Below are positions 1 through 7,877 of a stretch of 21,156 nucleotides of DNA, in pieces. Position numbers and translations under genes: made by a program. Source of the stretch: a virus; IMG/VR virus record IMGVR_UViG_3300044949_000390, positions 1 to 21,156 of that record, one strand, 5' to 3'. Within the stretch, counting starts at the first letter, position 1; every line of letters starts with the position of its first letter. The notes under the pieces were generated by a model. The model had not been told where the DNA came from. It saw only the letters and a program-made list of their open reading frames with translations, and did not search any database.

Positions 1-117
1 AGTGCCTGTACCCGGCTGAGTGCCTGTACCCGGCTGAGTGCCTGTACCCGGCTGAGTGCCTGTACCCGGCTGAGTGCCTGTACCCGGCTGAGTGCCTGTA
101 CCCGGCTGAGTGCCTGT
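1..117. repeat. 18-bp tandem repeat at the window edge (Thr-Gly-Thr-Gln-Pro-Gly)
   Basis: Six perfect head-to-tail copies of an 18-bp unit (plus strand AGTGCCTGTACCCGGCTG) fill 1-108, and part of a seventh follows. In the minus-strand frame each unit adds one Gly-Thr-Gln-Pro-Gly-Thr hexapeptide, so copy-number changes keep the frame open. The array probably began before base 1. Confidence 0.97.
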
Positions 118-3100
118 GCTTGTACCACCACCTGTATCCGCAGGGGGTTGGGTGTCCGCAGGAGGTTTAGTGTCCGCAGGAGGTTTAGTGTCCGCAGGAG
201 GTTTAGTATCTGCAGGAGGTTTGGTGTCCGCAGTGGATTCAGTCTTGATGTCGGGAACTTTTGGCTTGTTAGCCTGCTCATCTTTCCATTTGTCGTACTC
301 TTGGCTCGTAAGATCGCCAAACAAATTGTTTACTAGATCGATTGCGTCCCTGAGTTCTCTCTCCGCGCTAGAGCGCTCTGACGGATTGTCACTGTCTTGC
401 TTGAAGGTCCAATCATCTAACGCACGATCTAACTGCGTAAACGCCTCATCGCGAACTTCAGGGGGAACTTGTTGGGTTGGCTCGCCAGTCTCTCCAGCGC
501 CGCCAGTCTCTCCAGCGCCGCCAGTCTCTCCAGCGCCGCCAGTCTCTCCAGCGCCGCCAGTCTCTCCAGCGCCGCCCGCTCCCCCAGTGCTGTCCGCTCC
601 CCCCTGCTGTGACGCCGTTCCATCAGCAGCGCGATCCCCGTACAAATCTTTGACGAGATCAGTAGCCGTTTTGCCTTGGTCCCCAGTATCCCCAGCTTGA
701 GCGGGGAGATCGGTTGCCCCCGCTTCAGCGGCTTTCCCCCGAGTATCAAGCTCCGCAAGTTGGTCTGGCGGTAAAAATATTTCTACCGCGCCGTCTGGCA
801 GTCCATTGCCAGTGCTGTCTTTGGGGACAGCATAAGTTTTGCCTTGAATAACCAGCAGGTCGAACTCAGGGTCGGACGTTCTGTGTAGGACGCCGCCCGT
901 ACCAGGATCCCTGCTTATGAGCGGCAGGGCAAAAGCAGGTTGCTCTCCCGGCGCCTCTCCACCCGTAAATCCGGGGCCAAACACCACGCCCGGCGCTCCG
1001 CTATCGGGCTCGTATCCATAGCCAAACAACGCTGATACGACTCGATCACCAACAGCTTGCGCAGCAGGGGGCTGCGTTTCAGTACCGATACCGCCTTCAC
1101 TGCCGATCCCACCTTCGATTTCGCCGGGTAACGCGCCGCCAGTGCCGGAGACATAGATATTTCGCGGCATGTCTTCCGGCGCAAAATCCTGCACCCCGTT
1201 TAGGAAGTCATCGGCGTTCTTGCGTAAATCGCCAAACGCACCTTCGATCGCTTCCTCAGACAAATTCTCAGCCTGCATTTTGCCGAGAATCTCTCTAAAC
1301 CCAACGCGCGCGGTTTCGTTTGCGCGATCTTCAAGCCCAGCAAATAATTTTTCTTCCAATCTTTGCGCGAAGGACTTCGTACCAACATCCGATGTACCAG
1401 CAGAAGCAACATCGCTGACAGACTCACCGACGGTCGTCGGCGGGGCTTTGATCTCTTCCCAGTCATCGAGCTGGTCATTGAACTTGTCGACCGCAGCGCG
1501 GCGCTCTTCGGGCGTGCTGTCACGGTCGTTCATTACTGCGTCGTATTCACGGCGAGCTTGGTCCGGCCCACTGAACCAATCGGACGTAAAGCCTTCGTCC
1601 CGCGCCGCATTACGAAGATCAGTGAATCGATCATCCGCATCCATCGTGTCGTCAAACAGCGTCCTAGCCGTTTGCTGCGTAGCTTCGTACTCTTGCCCCG
1701 CCGTTTTTACTCGCTCGGCTTCTTGTGCTTGCCACTCCGGCGTCTCGCGAATGAGGCTATAAATCCGCCCCGGCTTAGACTGCTCTTCTTCTGGCTCGTG
1801 ATACCCAAGCAGACCAGACTTCTCCAGCTGCTCATCCGTAATCGTGTATTTGTCCGTATCAAACCCGGCGGCCTTGATCATATCGCGGGCTTCTTCCGCA
1901 TCGATCGTAGCCTCATCCCATCGGGACCCTAAGTCTTCTTTAATCGACTCTTCCGAAAACTGCCCAACAGTGCCGCGCTCGCCGACTATGTCGTCTGCAA
2001 AGAGTTGGGCATCTGCATCATTGAACCCCTGCTCTCGCGCAGCGCTAAATGCCTCGTCCCATGTCGTTGTGCTCTCATCCAACACGCGTGCGCCTTCCGC
2101 CGCAGCGTCTCGCGCAAGATCCACCCCGGTGGTCTCAACAAGGTCTTGATACTCAGGGAGCATCTCCCCTAACTGCGTTGTAAACGTATCTCGGTCAAGC
2201 AGAAGGTCATCGAACTGGTCCTGCAGGCCCGGCTCATCATCGGTACCAACAACCGGAGCGACAATCTCGTTGTAATCGCCGATCAGATCGTTCAGTTCAC
2301 TTAGTTCTTCTTCATAGCGCCCCGCCAGAAACGTGATGGATTCCGTTGAATCCGTTGCCGGGTCAAACGAATTGACATCCTCAACAAGCCGGTTGTATAG
2401 ATTCTCTACATACTTCTCTTGCGGCGCGACCATCCGCTCTTGGAAGCTCGCCGCTTTGTTCAGGTGCCGCTGGATCTCAGACTGAGTATCTGCAAGCTCT
2501 CGGTTTGTTCGGCGAAGATCCGAAGCAGCGCTATTGACCGCCGTGCCTATGGCAGTGTTAGCGATAGAAGCACCGACGGCCTCATCCCACGGTTTGCCAG
2601 CTAGGATTGCTTTCGTTGCTGCAGTGGTAGCGTTGAGAATTAGCTTGTCATCAAACTGCTTCGGATCTAACTTGAATTCTGTACGGACAATATTTGTAAT
2701 CAGGCCCGTTACGCCCCCGGTGATCGCCCCCTTGAGGATCTCATCAAAATTGCGCCCTGTCGCAGCCCCCGCACCGGCATTGGTTAGGACAGACGTGACC
2801 AACGCCTTGTTGGCCGCCGACATCCCTTCTGAGACGCCTTTAGCAAGCTGCCCACCAAGGTATGCCCCAGCAACGCCCAGAACAAAATGCTCCATCTTCC
2901 CACCGCGCAGGGCGGTGGACGCAGCACTAACAAGGATTGGGGGGACGCCAATCGACGTGAGGCCAAGCGAAGCAATCGTAGGAAGGGGGTTACTGACAAT
3001 ACCTTCGATTGTCTTCCCCAGCGTCCCGCCAACCTTCTCAACGACTCCAACTACGCCGCCAAGGACACCTTCAACAACGTTGACAGCTCCGCGTACAAAG

Positions 3101-3168
3101 CCGGATAGATCCTCGCCGACGTCTTCCGCCCGTTCTTGCACCCACTTTATAGGGTTCCATCCCATCAT
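1..3168 (-). CDS. Giant virion/internal protein, partial (C-terminus beyond left edge)
   Basis: The minus strand stays open from the ATG at 3168 to base 1 (1056 codons), so the protein is longer than the window shows. The start overlaps the stop of the 94-residue gene upstream. Two in-frame ATGs sit at 3168 and 3165, and a GAGGAG Shine-Dalgarno just upstream fits the second slightly better. Residues about 20-165 are rich in Gly, Ala and Val, with amphipathic or membrane-active-looking segments. Residues about 210-330 look like coiled coil. Up to about 650 the chain is acidic and charged, with loosely recurring modules of the type Ala-Arg-x-x-Gly-Phe-x-x-Asp. The remainder is low-complexity, with hexapeptide arrays at about 866-895, 976-1011 and 1018 onward. 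No enzyme motif is visible. Large last-in-operon proteins of this kind in podoviruses are often internal or ejected proteins; that role is inferred from position and composition only. It could instead be a surface protein. Confidence 0.85.
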   Translation of the reverse strand, partial: MMGWNPIKWVQERAEDVGEDLSGFVRGAVNVVEGVLGGVVGVVEKVGGTLGKTIEGIVSNPLPTIASLGLTSIGVPPILVSAASTALRGGKMEHFVLGVAGAYLGGQLAKGVSEGMSAANKALVTSVLTNAGAGAATGRNFDEILKGAITGGVTGLITNIVRTEFKLDPKQFDDKLILNATTAATKAILAGKPWDEAVGASIANTAIGTAVNSAASDLRRTNRELADTQSEIQRHLNKAASFQERMVAPQEKYVENLYNRLVEDVNSFDPATDSTESITFLAGRYEEELSELNDLIGDYNEIVAPVVGTDDEPGLQDQFDDLLLDRDTFTTQLGEMLPEYQDLVETTGVDLARDAAAEGARVLDESTTTWDEAFSAAREQGFNDADAQLFADDIVGERGTVGQFSEESIKEDLGSRWDEATIDAEEARDMIKAAGFDTDKYTITDEQLEKSGLLGYHEPEEEQSKPGRIYSLIRETPEWQAQEAERVKTAGQEYEATQQTARTLFDDTMDADDRFTDLRNAARDEGFTSDWFSGPDQARREYDAVMNDRDSTPEERRAAVDKFNDQLDDWEEIKAPPTTVGESVSDVASAGTSDVGTKSFAQRLEEKLFAGLEDRANETARVGFREILGKMQAENLSEEAIEGAFGDLRKNADDFLNGVQDFAPEDMPRNIYVSGTGGALPGEIEGGIGSEGGIGTETQPPAAQAVGDRVVSALFGYGYEPDSGAPGVVFGPGFTGGEAPGEQPAFALPLISRDPGTGGVLHRTSDPEFDLLVIQGKTYAVPKDSTGNGLPDGAVEIFLPPDQLAELDTRGKAAEAGATDLPAQAGDTGDQGKTATDLVKDLYGDRAADGTASQQGGADSTGGAGGAGETGGAGETGGAGETGGAGETGGAGETGEPTQQVPPEVRDEAFTQLDRALDDWTFKQDSDNPSERSSAERELRDAIDLVNNLFGDLTSQEYDKWKDEQANKPKVPDIKTESTADTKPPADTKPPADTKPPADTKPPADTQPPADTGGGTSTGTQPGTGTQPGTGTQPGTGTQPGTGTQPGTGTQPGTGT
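134..241. repeat. 18-bp tandem repeat (Thr-Lys-Pro-Pro-Ala-Asp)
   Basis: Six 18-bp units lie head to tail. The three central ones (152-205) are identical (GTGTCCGCAGGAGGTTTA on the plus strand), and the outer ones differ by a few bases. They encode Thr-Lys-Pro-Pro-Ala-Asp hexapeptides of the giant virion protein, likely an extended proline-rich linker. Confidence 0.95.
484..573. repeat. 18-bp tandem repeat (Gly-Gly-Ala-Gly-Glu-Thr)
   Basis: Five perfect copies of an 18-bp unit (GCCAGTCTCTCCAGCGCC on the plus strand) encode Gly-Gly-Ala-Gly-Glu-Thr in the giant virion protein. Degenerate copies flank the array, for example 574-591. Its sequence is unrelated to the two other 18-bp arrays in the same gene. 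Confidence 0.96.
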
Positions 3169-3449
3169 TGCTCCTCAGAGATGGTTAGCTCTGCGGCTTC
3201 AAGGGCTTTAGCAAACTCAAGCATGTTCTCGCGCATAGCCTCCCTTGGGTCCGCGCTTAGCACCGTAAAGGTAACCTCATTGTTCGGCAACAGGCGCACC
3301 CAGAACAGCGTGTTTGCAACGCGGACAATCCGATGGGTATCGGCTTCGATGCTCTTCGCCATCACGTAGTAGATCTTGCGCCAATCCTGCCCGCTCTTCT
3401 GGACGCCGGGATCCCGCTGAACGATCTCTTGCGTAGTCAGCTCTTTCAT
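3165..3449 (-). CDS. Conserved hypothetical phage protein, 94 aa
   Basis: A small soluble protein with no signal peptide or membrane segment. The N-terminal third is charged, the middle looks like a small beta sheet (Val-Arg-Val-Ala-Asn-Thr-Leu-Phe-Trp-Val-Arg) and the C-terminus is an acidic helix rich in Glu and Ala. Its start forms an ATGA overlap with the stop of the 217-residue gene, and its stop overlaps the start of the giant protein gene, so it is translationally coupled on both sides. I do not recognise a named family. Position suggests an accessory to the giant protein or to the tail, which is inference only. Confidence 0.8.
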   Translation of the reverse strand: MKELTTQEIVQRDPGVQKSGQDWRKIYYVMAKSIEADTHRIVRVANTLFWVRLLPNNEVTFTVLSADPREAMRENMLEFAKALEAAELTISEEQ

Positions 3450-4099
3450 ACAGCGCTCACAAAGGACAGGGTTGCGACGACCGACGGAATAGACGGCATG
3501 GCAAACGGAGACGTAATAGCAGCGTAGGCTTCCATCGATACGGCTGTGTTGTCCACCGCAGCAAACATCTTAACGAAATCCCCGGCAGTAAGCTGCACGT
3601 AGAAGTTAGCCGCTGCGATTGCGTGTCCATCAACTCCGCCGTGTCTTGAAACAATTGAAAACTGACTACCAGTTCCGGCTACGTCAGTGCTATTAATTCT
3701 TAACCAAATCCATGCGTCGTGGATCTGAGCTGAAGTGTTCCGCCACTGCACACTAAATTGGTAGTTGTAGATGCCGCTTACCTCAACCCCAATCCCGTTC
3801 GTCCCGTCGTTTGTGCAGGCGGAAAGAAAATCGTTTTCGTCAAACGTAATCTCAGTCGCCGTGTTGGCCGTGAACGTCTTATCAGTTGTGCGCTGTATGG
3901 CTGCGTAGGGGAAGTACAGATTTGACCCCCCGGGGGGCACCCCCGGCAGGGGTGGGCTGATCAGGCTGTTGTAGGACTGCGTAAGCCGGTTGTAGAACAA
4001 CCGCTGCACACTGTTTAACTGGTCTTGATACGGGCGATCGTACTGATCCGTCGCTTGCGGAAGCGCCGGGGTAGCAACCTTGAGGATCTGCGCGGCCAT
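3446..4099 (-). CDS. Virion structural protein with jelly-roll-like C-terminal domain
   Basis: 217 residues. An N-terminal segment of about 55 residues contains an amphipathic helix (Asp-Gln-Leu-Asn-Ser-Val-Gln-Arg-Leu-Phe-Tyr) and a Pro/Gly-rich linker. The C-terminal ~150 residues look like a beta sandwich of the C1q/TNF type: alternating strands with aromatic positions, a His-Gly-Gly-Val-Asp-Gly motif, an Ala-Ala-Asn-Phe-Tyr-Val strand, and a final Ser-Val-Val-Ala-Thr-Leu-Ser-Phe-Val strand. Similar proteins are common in environmental podoviruses next to the nozzle gene, usually unnamed. The domain suggests a trimeric decoration or short fibre at the tail, but the fold is judged by eye. 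The start codon follows directly on the nozzle gene stop (TAGATG). Confidence 0.8.
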   Translation of the reverse strand: MAAQILKVATPALPQATDQYDRPYQDQLNSVQRLFYNRLTQSYNSLISPPLPGVPPGGSNLYFPYAAIQRTTDKTFTANTATEITFDENDFLSACTNDGTNGIGVEVSGIYNYQFSVQWRNTSAQIHDAWIWLRINSTDVAGTGSQFSIVSRHGGVDGHAIAAANFYVQLTAGDFVKMFAAVDNTAVSMEAYAAITSPFAMPSIPSVVATLSFVSAV

Positions 4100-6454
4100 C
4101 TAGCGCTTCCCGTCAGGCCGCATATCAAGGCGCGGAGCGCCTAGCTGCCACGTCACACCAAGCCCCGTTGACTCCACTTTCATCGCTATCTGTCGCCCGC
4201 GTATCCGAGTGTAGATCTGCCCAGTGAACTGTTCGATCGGCAGGGTTGCAGTCCGCGTAATCGTTCGATAGCTCTGGTTGGCGACCGAATGATTGGCATC
4301 CGTTGCGGTGTTGACTGAATAGCCAGACCCGGAGTTCTGCATTGGAAGTAGGTACATCGTAGCAGCGGGCGCGTTTGCCGTCGAGTTGGCGAACGTCATG
4401 TCCGGCAGGACCCGCCAGACAAACATGAACTGGTGGCCGTCGTCGAGGTCGAACTGCGCAGAGGTGATCGAAGCAGTGATCGGGAGCGGCGTTCCTGTAA
4501 CGTTGTCATCAAGCCCTTGCTCATGGTTCACAAGGTTGTTGGCGTAGGTCGCCGCAAGGGGGTAGTCCCGCACTCCCGAATCCAGCCATGCGGTGCGCGC
4601 CATCTGCCCGTAGTACCACACCCCCCGTCCGCCTTGCGCATTGGCTTCGAGGTAGTTGTAGATCACGTAGCGATCGATTGTGTCAGAGCCGGCGGAGCAG
4701 TAGAACCACCAGACTTCGTTGAAACCTTCGTTGGTGCCCGCAAACACCTGCTGAAACTGCAAGGGGTTGATATCCTCAAAGATGTAGCGGCGCAGATCGC
4801 AATTAAGCGGCTGCGTGCGGCCATCGTACATATAGAACTTGTCTTTCCCCATCCAGTACGACACACCGTTCGTAAAGGCCACTGCGTTCTGGCTTGCAAT
4901 CGAGATGTTGTCGCCTTGGATCTGAGCACCCCAGACATCCGGTGCGCCAAGGTATTGAAGCGAGTACAGCGCTGAGTCCGTCCAGACCAGCACCTCTTGC
5001 CGTGACTGTGTAGCCGCAACGATCTCGGACCCGCGAGAAAGCCTGAGCGAACCCGCCTGATTGGTTGCATCGGGCGTCCAGTTGTAGGGGTCTTCTTGGT
5101 CAGACCAGCGGATCAGCATTGGGTCAAACGTGGCGCTGCCCTCAGGCGTACACCCCATCGCAAACAGAAACCGGTTGATGTCCGACACCAAGATGACGTT
5201 TTGCGAAATGGGTACGCCAGACGCGCCGCCGTAACTGGAGAGCGGTTCTGCTCGCGCAGAGATGCTATGCGTACCAGATTGCGTGCCCGTCGTAGCGATA
5301 GGCGACCCACCGGCGGTGCTCGACACGTTAAACGCAGTCCCGCTTGAGTTCACCACGTAGTACAAGGTGCCGGCGGAAAGCCCCGTGGGCAGGGCCCCGG
5401 TTGTCAGCAGGCGAATGGGCGTGCCGTTTGCGAATGGCACACTAGTTGAAATGACCGCAGGTGAAGCGATCGTAATCGACACGCTAGGCGGAAGCACGCC
5501 AATCGTCGCGTCCCAGTAGTAGATCTTCCCACCCCGGTAGCCAAAGACGAGGTCTTCTCCGAAGTTCTGCTGGCTCCAGAGCCGAAAAGGCTCTGTTGAA
5601 CTCCCGCCCGTCCCCCAGACGCCGCTACCCCACAAGCCCGCACCCCACCCTACCGTCGGCACCGCGTCGGAAGGACCTACGTTAATTTGATAGAGGGCTT
5701 GTACCGTGCCTCCACCTGACGCAACGCTGGGTGAGGTTGCTTTTGCAGCCACCTTATGCGTTCCACTTTGCACCGAGCCAAGCGTACTGATGGCCGCGCC
5801 ACCTGAAGTGGCAGAAAGCTGGAAGGTATAACCAGCAGTGCCTACAACGTAATACGGCGTTCCAGCAACAAACGGAGAGGGCAAGGCGCCAGTCGTAGAG
5901 AGCGTGACCTCGACGCCGTTAGCAAGCTGATTCTGGCAGGTCAGCACCGCTGGGTTTGCCGAGGTAATCGTAACTGGAACTTCGGTACTGACCGTGTACG
6001 ACGTCGTACTGACTAGCGTGAGCGAATACTCACCAAGGAGCGTAATTCCGCCGATGGCGGAACTACCGTAAAAGCTGACGTAGTCTCCGTCGATATAGCC
6101 GCCGTTGGCGTCGGTGACTGTGATAGTTGATGACCCGCTGGTCGTGGCAAACGGATTGGTCAGTGTGACCGAGGTCCGCAAAGGCGTTACGTCGTAGTAC
6201 GCGCCGCCCTGCTCGATGTAGAACTTGATGTTGGTGCCGACGCCAAGAAGCTTTTGAGAGCCAAGCGTCACCCAACTCCACAACGAACGGCAGAGTCCAA
6301 GGAACGTATTGCTGGAGATGCGCTCCCAGCCACCAATCTTCTCGGGCGTGCCTTGCCGGAAGCGAACCTTCTCAGACTCGTACCATCCGCCTTCGTTGGT
6401 GTACCGCGTGTTCTCACGGTTGACGCCGGGCTTTAGCAGAAGTTTTTTAAGCAT
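4100..6454 (-). CDS. P22 gp10-like packaged-DNA stabilisation / tail nozzle protein
   Basis: 784 residues. The N-terminus has the pattern of this family: short Lys/Leu stretch, Gly-Val-Asn-Arg-Glu-Asn-Thr, then Gly-Gly-Trp-Tyr-Glu-Ser-Glu-Lys-Val-Arg-Phe-Arg. Recurring Trp/Gly strands follow, as in a beta-propeller (for example residues 301-315 and 505-545). In P22 the gp10 family forms the hub below the adaptor and closes the channel after packaging; the SU10 nozzle has an equivalent role. Two related ~75-residue domains are inserted at about 163-238 and 326-402, sharing Thr-Thr-Gly-Ala-Leu-Pro, Ala-Gly-Thr-x-Tyr-Tyr-Val-Val and Gln-Ser-Gly-Thr-His. They help explain why the protein is much longer than P22 gp10 (about 470 residues). 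The gene lies two bases after the lysozyme stop. Confidence 0.82.
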   Translation of the reverse strand: MLKKLLLKPGVNRENTRYTNEGGWYESEKVRFRQGTPEKIGGWERISSNTFLGLCRSLWSWVTLGSQKLLGVGTNIKFYIEQGGAYYDVTPLRTSVTLTNPFATTSGSSTITVTDANGGYIDGDYVSFYGSSAIGGITLLGEYSLTLVSTTSYTVSTEVPVTITSANPAVLTCQNQLANGVEVTLSTTGALPSPFVAGTPYYVVGTAGYTFQLSATSGGAAISTLGSVQSGTHKVAAKATSPSVASGGGTVQALYQINVGPSDAVPTVGWGAGLWGSGVWGTGGSSTEPFRLWSQQNFGEDLVFGYRGGKIYYWDATIGVLPPSVSITIASPAVISTSVPFANGTPIRLLTTGALPTGLSAGTLYYVVNSSGTAFNVSSTAGGSPIATTGTQSGTHSISARAEPLSSYGGASGVPISQNVILVSDINRFLFAMGCTPEGSATFDPMLIRWSDQEDPYNWTPDATNQAGSLRLSRGSEIVAATQSRQEVLVWTDSALYSLQYLGAPDVWGAQIQGDNISIASQNAVAFTNGVSYWMGKDKFYMYDGRTQPLNCDLRRYIFEDINPLQFQQVFAGTNEGFNEVWWFYCSAGSDTIDRYVIYNYLEANAQGGRGVWYYGQMARTAWLDSGVRDYPLAATYANNLVNHEQGLDDNVTGTPLPITASITSAQFDLDDGHQFMFVWRVLPDMTFANSTANAPAATMYLLPMQNSGSGYSVNTATDANHSVANQSYRTITRTATLPIEQFTGQIYTRIRGRQIAMKVESTGLGVTWQLGAPRLDMRPDGKR

Positions 6455-6456
6455 AG

Positions 6457-6927
6457 TTACGCCTTTAAGTACAACGCCCGCTCATCGTTTCTGCGAGTCA
6501 CCAGCCCCGGCAACACCTTCCCGGCGCTCAGGTTCCACTTCTTGAACTCCTCAGAAGCGCCTTCGTAGTCTTCCCGGTTGTGCTTCTGCCGCAGCGTGCT
6601 GGCTTGAAGATTACCTAAACCGACGTTGAAAGCAAAGCTAGCGAGTGCCAGATGGCGATTGCTAAGAGGAGCCACAGAACATAGTCGGAGTACCCCCGGC
6701 AAAAACCGCTGAAGATCTTCTTGAAGTAGCGCATCGACTTCTGCCTCTGTCAGTGTTCTGTCCCAGCCCTCGGGGATTGGAAGCTCTAGGCGGCGTTCAT
6801 AGGGCACCTTGAGATGCGAGGGGTCAATGACGTGGCCCACGCCCACGGTCCAAAGTCGCGCCGGGCATCGGTATGGGCGGTATCGCACCCCCTCATGGTG
6901 CTTGAGCATTTTGATCAGCGCGTTCAT
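6457..6927 (-). CDS. Endolysin: phage lysozyme, GH24 (muramidase)
   Basis: 156 residues, a normal length for a T4/P21-type lysozyme. The active-site region reads Leu-Lys-His-His-Glu12-Gly, then Cys21, then Trp-Thr27-Val-Gly-Val-Gly-His. The spacing Glu-8-Cys-5-Thr matches the GH24 catalytic pattern Glu-8-(Asp/Cys)-5-Thr, so this is the Cys variant of the triad. Later motifs are typical: Leu-Thr-Glu-Ala-Glu-Val-Asp-Ala-Leu-Leu, Ala-Leu-Ala-Ser-Phe-Ala-Phe-Asn-Val-Gly and a C-terminal Gly-Leu-Val-Thr-Arg-Arg. It would hydrolyse peptidoglycan at host lysis. No signal peptide or signal-anchor is present, so release depends on a holin. The start is the ATG overlapping (ATGA) the holin stop; a longer frame to 7077 exists but would overlap the holin gene almost wholly. 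Confidence 0.95.
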   Translation of the reverse strand: MNALIKMLKHHEGVRYRPYRCPARLWTVGVGHVIDPSHLKVPYERRLELPIPEGWDRTLTEAEVDALLQEDLQRFLPGVLRLCSVAPLSNRHLALASFAFNVGLGNLQASTLRQKHNREDYEGASEEFKKWNLSAGKVLPGLVTRRNDERALYLKA

Positions 6928-7430
6928 TTTTTGCTGAACGCTTGGCTTCCAAACCAGAACGAAATCACTGACGCCCAGATGATCTGAGTGTCGGCGTCCC
7001 ACAGAGTAGCGATTACTTCTGCAAACGGAGTGCCCAGCTTCCACGCGTACACCGCGCCGAAGAGGTTGATGAAGCAAAGAAGAGCAAACATCCCGTAAGT
7101 GATGACGGGCCGCACCAGCGCGCGAGCGTTGATCACCCAGCGACTTGCGCCTTCGCCGATTGCGATGTCATGTGCGTACAGGGCTTGTTTCTCAGCTAAC
7201 GCTGTCTGCGCCATCGTCACATCTGCACTGACCTGAAGCTGATCCGTCCTGATCTCCTCAACGCGCGCCTGTGCTTCAAAACCTGCCTTTCTGAGTTCTA
7301 GTTCCCGCTCAATCTGCATCCGCGCGAGGTTCAGTTCATGCGCCTTGTCTGCCCGGTCTTGGAAGAATCCAAGGAGTTTAGGCAAGCCCCCAGCGAGAAA
7401 GGAGAGAAGAGTCGTAAAAAGGGTGATCAT
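6924..7430 (-). CDS. Three-TM holin (GTA_holin_3TM-like)
   Basis: 168 residues. A hydrophobic segment at about 3-22 is followed by a charged helix at about 24-85 (Arg-Ala-Asp-Lys-Ala-His-Glu-Leu, then Arg-Met-Gln-Ile-Glu-Arg-Glu-Leu). Two more membrane segments lie at about 108-130 and 146-164. This layout and the N-terminal motif resemble the 'holin of 3 TMs' family known from gene transfer agents and many proteobacterial phages. It would form the membrane lesion that frees the lysozyme, whose gene follows with an ATGA overlap. Its own start overlaps (ATGA) the stop of the 148-residue gene. The strong context makes a lysis role likely; the exact family is from recall of its pattern. Confidence 0.8.
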   Translation of the reverse strand: MITLFTTLLSFLAGGLPKLLGFFQDRADKAHELNLARMQIERELELRKAGFEAQARVEEIRTDQLQVSADVTMAQTALAEKQALYAHDIAIGEGASRWVINARALVRPVITYGMFALLCFINLFGAVYAWKLGTPFAEVIATLWDADTQIIWASVISFWFGSQAFSKK

Positions 7431-7873
7431 TTTGCCTCCAGATTAAAACTGAGGTTCTTTGGGTAGGAGACTGTTCTATCCCCTTCCGGGCACTTGTACT
7501 TGATGGTTGCAAGCAAAGTGGCTTTTCCGGGCTGCATCTCAGACTTGACGCTCAATGTGTAGGTAAAGGTGTCAATCTCTGGACTGGCTGGGCCGGAGAA
7601 CTTGGGGTTCGATGGGACCGCCTCATGCACCATGCCCTTGCCGTCTCGGATACTTGGGATGAACGATTCCACCGAGCAGTCATCGCGCTTCTTGATCCTC
7701 GCCACCGTGACCTCAATCGGTTGCCCGATTTGTGCAGAAGGGATCTTAAAGTGCTCCGGTGCCCAGACGATAATCGGGCTTTCCAGCCAACCCACCTTAT
7801 CCACCAAGGTGTAGCCACCTCCCAGCGCAGCAACGCTGGCAGCAACAGTCCCGATTGTCTTGGAAACATCCAT
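7427..7873 (-). CDS. Membrane-anchored protein of unknown function in the lysis cassette
   Basis: 148 residues. Residues about 6-24 form a short hydrophobic, Gly/Ala-rich segment that could be a signal-anchor or weak TM helix. The rest is soluble and beta-rich, resembling an immunoglobulin-like sandwich, with two cysteines (about 68 and 130) that could pair in the periplasm. No lipobox is visible, so this is not an outer-membrane spanin lipoprotein. It lies between a two-TM protein and the holin, coupled to the latter by ATGA, which points to lysis or envelope function by position only. The family is not recognised. Confidence 0.75.
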   Translation of the reverse strand: MDVSKTIGTVAASVAALGGGYTLVDKVGWLESPIIVWAPEHFKIPSAQIGQPIEVTVARIKKRDDCSVESFIPSIRDGKGMVHEAVPSNPKFSGPASPEIDTFTYTLSVKSEMQPGKATLLATIKYKCPEGDRTVSYPKNLSFNLEAK

Positions 7874-7877
7874 CTCG

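Noticed and set aside
1-241. CRISPR-like short repeats
   Set aside because: Units of 18 bp follow each other without spacers and keep one reading frame; this is a coding minisatellite.
1169-1932. Overlapping plus-strand frames of 189-197 codons in the left region
   Set aside because: They lie opposite the continuous open frame of the giant virion protein, overlap each other, and are Ser/Arg-rich as expected for antisense shadows.
2534-3211. Plus-strand frame of 225 codons
   Set aside because: It is antisense to the start of the giant protein and to the 94-residue gene; no domain is recognisable and the composition is Thr/Pro/Ser-biased.
3926-3937. Perfect 12-base GC palindrome, with a 15-base match (3922-3936) to 9569-9583
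   Set aside because: Both copies lie inside codons for a Pro-Gly-Gly-Ser linker and are best explained by similar coding, not by a regulatory site.
6457-7077. Longer lysozyme start giving 206 residues
   Set aside because: The extension would be read through the C-terminal coding region of the holin; the ATG at 6927 gives a normal GH24 N-terminus and an ATGA overlap.
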